DNA from: E44-bin32 sp034430595 | GTDB lineage: Bacteria > Chloroflexota > Anaerolineae > Anaerolineales > E44-bin32 | Direction of reading: 5' to 3' | DNA: 64,000 bases | Assembly: GCA_034430595.1 (NCBI GenBank) | Contig: DAOUEL010000031.1 | Location: forward strand, 1 to 64,000 | Part shown: one piece after another, positions 57,675-64,000 of the stretch | Layout of the letters: each line of letters begins with the position of its first letter | How positions within the stretch are numbered: the first letter of the stretch is position 1 | The notes under the pieces: generated by a model | The model's input: only the letters and a program-made list of their open reading frames with translations | What the model was told of the DNA's origin: nothing | The model's database searches: none | Made by a program: the position numbers and the translations under genes

Positions 57675-60600
57675 ATGACGTCATCGGATCAGAACAAACC
57701 GAATCAAACGGGCGCCGAGTACCGTCTGGTGACGATTCTGTTCGCAGATGTCGTCGGTTCAACCGCTCTCACCGAGCAGATCGAGGCGGAAACCGCCCGT
57801 TTAATCTTCGACCGCTGCCTGCGGACCATGAGCCAGGTCATCGATGAGTTCGGCGGCACAGTCGCCAGGCTCATGGGTGATGGCTTGTTGGCCTTCTTTG
57901 GGGCGCCCACCGCTCACGAGGATGACCCTGAGCGGGCTGCCCTCGCTGCACTCCAGATCCACCGGTCCATCGAGCGTTATGGAGGGGAATTGGACATGCC
58001 GCTGCAGGTCAGGATCGGTGTCAACACCGGCCGGGTCGTGATGGGCGAGGTCGGAGGGAACGAGCTGTCGGAGTACACAGCCATGGGGCAGCCGATCAAC
58101 CTCGCAGCCCGGCTCCAGTCCAGCGCCGAACCAGGGTCCACGTTGGTTGGCGACACGACCTGCCGCCTGATCAATCACCTTTTCGAGACTGAAACCGTAG
58201 GCCCACTGCAGCTTAAAGGGTTTGATGAGAAAGTGATTGCTCACCGCCTGATCAAGCTACGCGAGCGCACCGAGCCCGGGCGCGGCATTCCCGGCATCAG
58301 CACACCCTTGATCGGCAGGGAAAAGGAACGCCAGCAGCTGGAAACTTTGCTGACCGAGCTGCAGGCTGGCAGAGGTGCGATTGCATCCTTGATCGGGGAG
58401 CCCGGCGTGGGCAAGAGCCGGCTGCTGCACGAGATCCGCAGCAGCGCCAGCGGCACTCCCTTAAAGTGGGCCGAAGGACGAGCCTCTTCCTATACCTACG
58501 ACCAACCCTTCAGCGTAATTCGCGATTTGCTCTCCGAGCTCCTTGAGCTCAACCCGCAGGACACGCCGGCGATCCTCGATCTCAAGCTTGAGCGCGAGCT
58601 GAGCCCGCTCTTCGGAGAACGTTTGGGAGAAATCTGGCCCATGCTGGCGACTCTGATTGGAGCGCCCATTCCCCCTGCCCACGCCGATCGCCTGGAAGGC
58701 CTCGAGCCAGACGCCTTGAAGCGCGGCATGATAAGTGCATTTTGCGACCTGGCCGAGGCACTGGCCAACCATCAACCGATGGTGATGGCCTTCGACGACC
58801 TGCACTGGGCCGATCCAAGCTCGCTCGAGCTGCTCCGCTCGCTCTTCCTGGCCACGGAACGGTCTCCGCTCTTGATCATCCTGCTCTTCCGCCCTGATCG
58901 TGAGTCACACATTTGGGAGCTCAAAGCTCACGCGGAACGCGATTTCGGGCATCGCTATACAGAACTCTCGCTCGATCCGCTGACCGAGTCAGAAACCAGG
59001 GAGCTCGTCACCCAGATCCTTGACAACCCTGATCTACCCCAGCCCCTGCTTCAATTCCTGCGTGAAAGATCGGAAGGAAATCCATTCTTCATCGAGGAAC
59101 TGGTGCAGGACCTGATCGAATCGGGCGCTCTTGCCCGCCGCGATGGCACATGGCAGCTTGTGTACGACATTAAACAGGTGCAGGTCCCGGAGACGCTTCA
59201 GGAAGTCGTCCAGGCTCGCCTCGACCGCCTTCCGCAAGCCGATCGACAAATTCTGCAGGCTGCCTCCGTGATCGGCCGACGCTTTTCCTCCCGGTTGTTG
59301 GAGGCAATCAGCCCCCAAGATGGAAATCTATCCGCCCACTTGCTCACCCTGCAGCGTGCTGATTTGATACGCGAGCGTGCCCGGCTGCCAGAGCCAATCT
59401 ATGCTTTCCGGCAATCGGTGGTACAGGAAGTGATCTATCATCAGCTCCTGGGAGATCAGCGATGCGAGCTCCATCTACGGGTTGCGCAGGCGCTTGAGCA
59501 GGACTTTGCCGATCGCCTGGAAGAGAATGCAGCCGTGATTGCCAGCCATTATGAGCTGGCCGACGAGAACAAAAAGGCGCTTCAATTCCACCGCCTGGCC
59601 GGTGACGAAGCTTTCCGGGTGAATGCCAATCGAGAAGCAATCGGCCACTACTCCCGTGCGGTCGAGCTTGCCAGCAGCGGCACGCAGGATTTGGATGACA
59701 TCAGCCATCTCTATTTCTCGCTCGGCCGGGCCTTCGAACTCACAGCGAACTACGATCAGGCGATACAAACCTACGCCGATCTCCGCTCGCTGGCCGAGTC
59801 CCGCAGCGATGAACATCTCGCGCTGCAGGCGCGCCTGGCGCAGACCACCCTGCGCGTGACACCCACACCGCTCTTCGATCCCGTCGGCGGCAAGTCGGAA
59901 GCCGAGCAGGCTCTGCAGCTGGCCCGTGAACTGAACGACCCCCAGGCTGAAGCGAAAATGCTCTGGAACTTATGCCTGCTTGGCCGGTTCACTGGCCAGG
60001 ACGAGGAAGCGATTACGTATGGCGAAGAATCGCTGGCCATCGCCGAAGCCAACAATCTGGAGGAACAAATCGGGTTCACACTGACCGACCTGTTCTGGTC
60101 CTATCTGGCGAAAGAGAGTACTGACAAAGCTCGCCAGGCGATTTTACGAGCCTATGAGATCTGGCAGCACCGCGAAAATCTACCCATGATGACCGACTGC
60201 CTCTCCGGCCGGGCTTTCCTGCACTTCCTGTGCTGCGAGTTCGATCAGGCGATCGGGGTCTCCGATCAAGCCTGGAGCTTGAGTGAGCGGATCGACAACC
60301 TGTGGGGAAAATCCTACAGCCGATTGTACGTGGGGATGGTTCACCTCGAACGTGGTGATATCAAGCTTGCCCTGGAGACCATGCACACGTCACTCGAACT
60401 GAGCCGTCAGGCTGGATTTGTCGTCCCGGGCGTTGTCCTGCCAGCATTGGAAGCCCTGACTTATGCCAATCTGGGGCGGTATGAAAAAGCGCTCGAACTG
60501 GTGGGCGGCGCATTGACCGATCAATATCCAGGGCTAACCACACCCTTCGTGTATCAGACCAAGGCTCAGATCCTGGCCATGGCCGGCGAGCTTGACCAGG

Positions 60601-61088
60601 CGCGAATCATGCTGGATGAGCAGGGCAGCAAGCGGCACGGCATCGGCACGCTCTATCTGATTCTACCCCTGGAGCTCACGCGCATCGTTCTGGCCGATGC
60701 AGGCGACGAGCCGGAACATGTCCTGGAGTTAGCGGAGGTGCTCACCCGCGATTTGGACACGCATCACCTTCAAGTGCTAAGACCACAGCTCGAATACTAC
60801 CGCGCCAGAGCACTTTTACTTCTCGATCGACCAGATGAAGCCCTCGACAGCATCTCCCACGGTATTGACCTGGCAACTACCTGCGGTGCACGCTGGAGCG
60901 CCTGGCAGCTGCATGGACTTCGGTCAAGCCTGCTCAACAAAATGGGCAAGGACCAGCTCGCCGCGCAGGACCTGCACTCGGCCCTGGACTTCTGCCGCTA
61001 TATCGCGAATCACACCGGTGATGAGGAACTAGGGACATCCTTCCTCGCTCGCCCGGATGTCAGCGCACTGCTTCAGCGAGTTGGCTAG
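57675..61088 (+). CDS. Class III adenylate/guanylate cyclase with AAA ATPase and TPR domains
   Basis: This 1137-residue protein starts with a class III nucleotide cyclase domain at about residues 15-195. LVTILFADVVGSTALTEQ and RLMGDGLLAFFGAP supply the two metal-binding Asp residues, and EYTAMGQPINLAARLQ gives the Asn and Arg of the transition state. A STAND/AAA_16 ATPase spans residues 210-480, with Walker A IGEPGVGKSRLL near 241 and Walker B VMAFDDLHWADPSSLELL near 373. The C-terminal half (about 620-1130) is helical TPR repeats. The Lys/Asp purine selector is replaced by Gln, so the product is uncertain. No ribosome-binding site is visible before the ATG. Confidence 0.9.
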   Translation: MTSSDQNKPNQTGAEYRLVTILFADVVGSTALTEQIEAETARLIFDRCLRTMSQVIDEFGGTVARLMGDGLLAFFGAPTAHEDDPERAALAALQIHRSIERYGGELDMPLQVRIGVNTGRVVMGEVGGNELSEYTAMGQPINLAARLQSSAEPGSTLVGDTTCRLINHLFETETVGPLQLKGFDEKVIAHRLIKLRERTEPGRGIPGISTPLIGREKERQQLETLLTELQAGRGAIASLIGEPGVGKSRLLHEIRSSASGTPLKWAEGRASSYTYDQPFSVIRDLLSELLELNPQDTPAILDLKLERELSPLFGERLGEIWPMLATLIGAPIPPAHADRLEGLEPDALKRGMISAFCDLAEALANHQPMVMAFDDLHWADPSSLELLRSLFLATERSPLLIILLFRPDRESHIWELKAHAERDFGHRYTELSLDPLTESETRELVTQILDNPDLPQPLLQFLRERSEGNPFFIEELVQDLIESGALARRDGTWQLVYDIKQVQVPETLQEVVQARLDRLPQADRQILQAASVIGRRFSSRLLEAISPQDGNLSAHLLTLQRADLIRERARLPEPIYAFRQSVVQEVIYHQLLGDQRCELHLRVAQALEQDFADRLEENAAVIASHYELADENKKALQFHRLAGDEAFRVNANREAIGHYSRAVELASSGTQDLDDISHLYFSLGRAFELTANYDQAIQTYADLRSLAESRSDEHLALQARLAQTTLRVTPTPLFDPVGGKSEAEQALQLARELNDPQAEAKMLWNLCLLGRFTGQDEEAITYGEESLAIAEANNLEEQIGFTLTDLFWSYLAKESTDKARQAILRAYEIWQHRENLPMMTDCLSGRAFLHFLCCEFDQAIGVSDQAWSLSERIDNLWGKSYSRLYVGMVHLERGDIKLALETMHTSLELSRQAGFVVPGVVLPALEALTYANLGRYEKALELVGGALTDQYPGLTTPFVYQTKAQILAMAGELDQARIMLDEQGSKRHGIGTLYLILPLELTRIVLADAGDEPEHVLELAEVLTRDLDTHHLQVLRPQLEYYRARALLLLDRPDEALDSISHGIDLATTCGARWSAWQLHGLRSSLLNKMGKDQLAAQDLHSALDFCRYIANHTGDEELGTSFLARPDVSALLQRVG

Positions 61089-61299
61089 CCTGCGCAAGTT
61101 GCATGCAAAGCGGCCTACCGTGTTTTCGTACACCCATGCGCACTGCTTTTAACATGCAGGTTTAGGGTTTTCAGCTGTTCCGGATCCTTACCCCTTTGTA
61201 GACCTCCCGTTGAGCCGCGCCTTCCATCGGAATCGTCAGCTTGCAAAGTCCCTCACTCCTCGCTAGATTTAATCCAGGGACGAAGATGGTCCGATAAAA

Positions 61300-61859
61300 A
61301 TGACAAAAGCCGACTGCCTGCTCGAATTAATCGAGGACGATACTCGCCGCCTCCACCAGCTTCTGGATGACTGTCCTGCAGCCTGCCTGCGTTGGTCTCC
61401 CGACGGTCAGGCAAACAGCATCGCGGTCACGCTCTGGCATGCGGTTCGCATCTTCGATGTTTTCCTGACGCAGCATATTCGAGCCAATCCATGGAAGACG
61501 AGATCTGGTATACAGCTGGTTGGAGCGCTCGTTCCAGCTACGATCCGCGCGGACTGGGTACGCTTGGTTGGGGCGCCGTGACGGGCTACAGCCTGGAAGA
61601 AGTCAAGGCAATCCCGGAGATGAATGCTGAGCTGCTTCGTTCATATTTCAATCAGGTAATGACAGCCATCCAGGATTACCTCGAAGTCACGCCCTCCGTG
61701 GAATTATCCCAGCCATCGGCCGGATTCGAGGGAAAGCAAACCAACTACTACTGGATCAGGCATGCCCTCTGGGATCTCACACGGCACCTGGGGGAGATGA
61801 TGGCACTGCACTCGATGTGGAAACGGGCAAATCCTCAAGGGAGTGCAGACCTTGAATGA
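61300..61859 (+). pseudogene. DinB-like gene split by a frameshift
   Basis: The first frame encodes TKADCLLELIEDDTRRLHQLLD, LRWSPDGQANSIAVTLWHAVRIFDVFLTQHIRANP, typical of the N-terminus of DinB_2 proteins with a metal-binding His in LWHAVR. Near 61485-61495 homology moves to another frame: MEDEIWYTAGWSARSSYDPRGLG, VKAIPEMNAELLRSYFNQVM, then IRHALWDLTRHLGEMMALHSMW to the stop at 61859. A one-base indel joins the two. It is either an inactivated gene or a sequence error. DinB-like proteins are four-helix-bundle enzymes, often thiol-dependent. Confidence 0.75.
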
Positions 61860-62265
61860 TGCCGGAACCTATCCCATGCCGGGCGAACGTCTCTCGACTC
61901 ATGAAATAGAACGCTTCCTGCAGTTCCAGCCCCGGTACCTGCAGGACCTGCTGTTCGAACTGCGCGGGCTGGTTTTCAAGGCAGCTCCCCATGCCAGCGA
62001 ACGCATCCTGTGGAACGGCCTCTCCTACCACGACGCACAAATTGGTGGTCCGGTGAAAGGCGCCATCTGCCAGCTCTCGATCGAAGGTGATCACGTGATT
62101 ATCGGCTTTATTCACGGTGCGTTCCTGCCCGACCCATCCGGCCTGCTTCAAGGCGACCGTAAGTCCAAGCGCTGCCTGCAGGTCGACTCGCTTGAAGCAA
62201 CTCCCTGGGGGGAACTTGAAGCGCTGCTACGGGCTGCTGCTGCGTACGTGGAGCGCTGGCGGTGA
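61843..62265 (+). CDS. DUF1801-like protein
   Basis: This 140-residue protein resembles DUF1801/YdhG-type proteins: IERFLQFQPRYLQDLLFELRGLVFKAAPHASERILWNGLSYHD at about residues 23-65, then GAICQLSIEGDHVIIGFIHGA near 74-94 and a C-terminal LEALLRAAAAYVERW helix. The family fold is known but its function is not. The frame opens with a GTG at 61843; a TTG at 61852 is better spaced (8 bases) from AAGGGAG. It overlaps the end of the split DinB-like gene and is probably co-transcribed with it. Confidence 0.7.
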   Translation: MQTLNDAGTYPMPGERLSTHEIERFLQFQPRYLQDLLFELRGLVFKAAPHASERILWNGLSYHDAQIGGPVKGAICQLSIEGDHVIIGFIHGAFLPDPSGLLQGDRKSKRCLQVDSLEATPWGELEALLRAAAAYVERWR

Positions 62266-62314
62266 ACGGCTGCATTTTCCTTGAATATTTGAGACAGCAG
62301 ACTCAGGAGTAGCC

Positions 62315-62896
62315 TTGGATCCCACGCCTGCAGTTGAAGCCCGCCTACGGAATTTCTTCAAGATTTTTAACCGTTTTATGGTTCTGCTCTGGCGTCTCGG
62401 CCTCGCCCGGTACGGCAACGGCAACAAATACGCCGGTTGGATCATGATCATCAAGCACCGCGGTCATCGAACAGGGCTGACCCGCTATACGCCGGTGAAC
62501 TACGCCGAAGTGGGGGATGATATTTACTGCACGGCTGGTTTTGGACCCGGCACGCACTGGTACCGCAACCTGCTGGCAGACCCCAGAGTCGAACTCTGGC
62601 TGCCGGATGGTCGTTGGAGCGGCCTGGCCGAAGACGCCAGCCATGATCCCCAGCGAATCATATACTTCCGCAAGGTTCTGGTTGCCTCCGGTTTCGCCGG
62701 ACCGCTCTTCGGTGTCAACCCGCGCCGAATGAGCGATAATGAGCTCGAATCCGTGCTCGAAGGCTATCGTCTCGTGCGCATTCGCAAAACCGGTCCGCTG
62801 ACAGGTCCGGGAGGACCTGGCGAACTGGCCTGGATATGGCCGCTTGCCACCTTCCTGCTGCTTGCAATCCTGCTGCGTCGAAGGAAACGGGTGTGA
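62315..62896 (+). CDS. Ddn-like (F420-type) nitroreductase-family protein with C-terminal membrane helix
   Basis: This 193-residue protein matches the deazaflavin-dependent nitroreductase (Ddn) family: IIKHRGHRTGLTRYTPVNYAEVGDDIYCTAGFGPGTHWYRNLLADPRVELWLPDGR at about residues 46-102, which covers the split-barrel core and the W-Y-R-N-L motif. The enzymes reduce quinones or nitro compounds with F420H2. The C-terminus adds LAWIWPLATFLLLAILLRRRKRV, a membrane helix with a basic cytoplasmic tail. The start is a TTG with AGGAG 5 bases upstream. The HEAT-repeat gene overlaps its stop by one base. Confidence 0.8.
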   Translation: MDPTPAVEARLRNFFKIFNRFMVLLWRLGLARYGNGNKYAGWIMIIKHRGHRTGLTRYTPVNYAEVGDDIYCTAGFGPGTHWYRNLLADPRVELWLPDGRWSGLAEDASHDPQRIIYFRKVLVASGFAGPLFGVNPRRMSDNELESVLEGYRLVRIRKTGPLTGPGGPGELAWIWPLATFLLLAILLRRRKRV

Positions 62897-63489
62897 TGAG
62901 CCTGGTTGACTGGCTTGCCGACGGCGACCTGCGCTCGGACGGTTTTGCAGACGAAGCCGCTGAATTTATCCTGCAGAACCCGGAGCTGATCGATGAACTG
63001 CTTTATGCGCTGGATCATCGCGATCCGGTCGTGCGCGGTCATGCCGCCGACGCACTCGAGAAGGTTGGGCGGACACGGCCTGATCTGATCAAGCCAGCAT
63101 GCGACTCATTAATCGCCAGAACGGAGCAGCCTGTACCAGCTGCGGTCAGGATGCACCTGAGCATGATCTTCGGGCACCTGGCCGTTTACCCCGAACTGCA
63201 CCAGAAGCTGCTGGACGTCCTCCTGGAACTGCTTGAGGGTCCGGGCGTTTTCTCCCGCAGCTGGGCGATCTCATCGCTTTGCATTATCGGGCGGCTTGAA
63301 CCCGACGCAAGGGGCTTGATCCTCGACCGCTTGTCCAGGACAGCAAACGACTCAAGCATCGCGATTCGCACTCGCACCCGGAAGGCAATCGCTCTCCTGA
63401 CCGACGATTCACGGGATTTTCCACCCGGCTGGGTGAAAAGCGAACAACTTTCCTGGCTTGAAACCGGTGGAGCGGATGCCGGGGCTTGA
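62896..63489 (+). CDS. HEAT-repeat protein
   Basis: This 197-residue protein consists of alpha-helical pairs: LIDELLYALDHRDPVVRGHAADALEKVGRTRPDLIKPACDSLI, AVRMHLSMIFGHLAVYPELHQKLLDVLLELL, and AISSLCIIGRLEPDARGLILDRLSR. These are HEAT-like repeats with conserved Asp/Arg and a regular period of about 35-40 residues. Such proteins are usually protein-binding scaffolds. The ATG at 62896 overlaps the stop of the Ddn-like gene (TGATG), so translation is coupled. It also overlaps the downstream protease region. Confidence 0.75.
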   Translation: MSLVDWLADGDLRSDGFADEAAEFILQNPELIDELLYALDHRDPVVRGHAADALEKVGRTRPDLIKPACDSLIARTEQPVPAAVRMHLSMIFGHLAVYPELHQKLLDVLLELLEGPGVFSRSWAISSLCIIGRLEPDARGLILDRLSRTANDSSIAIRTRTRKAIALLTDDSRDFPPGWVKSEQLSWLETGGADAGA

Positions 63490-63508
63490 CGGAGAACTTG
63501 AAGAAGAG

Positions 63509-64000
63509 ATGCAGCCACAACTGCTGAACCTGCTCGCCCTTCTGACGATTATCCTCCTGCTGGTCTACAGCGGGCTCAAGCGCGCGCCGGGAATCGGGAT
63601 CTTTCTCAGCCTGGCCATCATCGCCTACGTAGTATGGTCACACCCGGATGGATTGGCATGGCTGGGCTTCCAGCCACAGGGAAGCTGGCCCGGGACGGTA
63701 GGTTTGGCGCTTCTCTGCGGTGCGGCGATCGCTGCCTTTTCGACGATCATCCTCGAGCCCGGGATCGAACGCCTGACCGGCCGCGTCCATGAAGTCAGCA
63801 TCGTCGAGGGCGTACGGGGCAGCTGGCTGGCGCTTATCCGATGGCTGCTGGTAGTCTGGATTCTCGTGGCAATGCTGGAAGAACTCATCTTTCGAGGTTA
63901 CTTGATAAGCGCACTCTCGGACTTGTTCGGCACATCCCTGGCAGCTTTGATCCTTAATCTACTGCTCAGCTCGGCCATCTTCGGCCTGGCGCACGCCTAC
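63509..64000 (+). CDS. CPBP-family intramembrane metalloprotease (partial, cut by window end)
   Basis: The open frame runs from an ATG at 63509 (GAAGAAGAG directly before it), with an alternative ATG at 63476 overlapping the HEAT gene, to the end of the window without a stop. It encodes about five hydrophobic segments. The CPBP (CAAX protease/bacteriocin-processing) motif EELIFRGYLISAL lies near residues 127-139 and FGLAHAY at the right edge, so the catalytic Glu and the first His are present. Family members process prenylated or secreted peptides, or act in stress signalling. The C-terminal motif lies outside the window. Confidence 0.85.
   Translation, partial: MQPQLLNLLALLTIILLLVYSGLKRAPGIGIFLSLAIIAYVVWSHPDGLAWLGFQPQGSWPGTVGLALLCGAAIAAFSTIILEPGIERLTGRVHEVSIVEGVRGSWLALIRWLLVVWILVAMLEELIFRGYLISALSDLFGTSLAALILNLLLSSAIFGLAHAY

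Noticed and set aside
61100..61109. TTGCATGCAA palindrome as a second Nur-type operator
   Set aside because: It follows the cyclase gene stop, has no spacer between half-sites and is not near metal genes.
1..64000. CRISPR array, insertion sequence or prophage
   Set aside because: No regularly spaced direct repeats, transposase, integrase or phage structural genes were seen. The only repeats are palindromes and the TTAAG set.

Overview
The window is a stretch of bacterial chromosome, fairly GC-rich and densely coded on both strands. It contains no phage, plasmid or CRISPR. The gene content points to an anaerobic, Gram-positive-type or monoderm lineage, most likely Chloroflexota (Anaerolineae-like), though I rate that only as probable. 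The markers behind this are a Wood-Ljungdahl CODH/ACS operon, a CarD regulator, a principal sigma factor next to a YtxH protein, MoxR/DUF58/DUF4129 genes, an Agl23-type glycosyltransferase fused to NHL repeats, a class III cyclase/AAA/TPR regulator, an F420-type (Ddn-like) oxidoreductase and dispersed GGGGC-core palindromes. No rRNA or complete lineage marker is present.

Layout. Positions 1-8.1 kb carry two small membrane proteins, tRNA-Asn with its promoter, Hsp20, a fused trehalose-6-phosphate synthase/phosphatase, nicotinate phosphoribosyltransferase, transaldolase and a ZIP-transporter remnant. Positions 8.2-15.1 kb are a regulatory and housekeeping block: a PAS/histidine kinase/receiver/winged-helix protein in one polypeptide, the principal sigma factor (preceded by four TTAAG direct repeats), YtxH, a lone receiver, CarD and ribosomal protein S1. 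Positions 15.2-20.4 kb are a minus-strand operon moxR-DUF58-DUF4129-DUF4129, followed by a GAF histidine kinase. Positions 22.1-26.4 kb are a minus-strand operon starting with a Fur-family regulator, then NikMN-like, NikQ-like and NikO-like nickel/cobalt transporter genes, a TlpA-like thioredoxin and a divergent Lgt-like protein. A frameshifted ABC-2 permease remnant and citrate synthase follow.

Positions 28.8-43.2 kb are the metabolic core. The order is DUF166 protein, HMA-like small protein, cooS/acsA, acsB, acsD, acsC, a four-cysteine mini-ferredoxin, a RACo-type corrinoid reactivator, CooC, acsE, a strong intrinsic terminator, malic enzyme and a thioredoxin-reductase-like flavoprotein without its redox cysteines. 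CooS and AcsB need nickel, CooC is a nickel-insertion ATPase, and the NikMNQO genes 3-5 kb upstream, with a Nur-box-like palindrome, provide a plausible nickel supply. The folate (methyl) branch genes are not in this window.

Positions 43.2-47.8 kb hold a cluster of palindromic repeats and a patatin/ABC-2 exporter operon. Positions 48.4-64 kb are mixed: a zinc peptidase, the Agl23-NHL glycosyltransferase, two lipoproteins, an XRE regulator interrupted by an in-frame stop next to its membrane partner, a receiver-DUF3052 fusion, CAT-like and GNAT-like acetyltransferases, the cyclase/AAA/TPR regulator, a frameshifted DinB gene, a DUF1801 protein, a Ddn-like enzyme with a C-terminal membrane anchor, a HEAT-repeat protein and a CPBP protease cut by the window end.

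The best candidates for something undescribed are the accessory proteins of the CODH/ACS operon (DUF166, the cysteine-less HMA-like protein and the mini-ferredoxin), the SAVS flavoprotein beside malic enzyme, and the single-polypeptide kinase/transcription factor with candidate operator repeats in front of the sigma factor gene.
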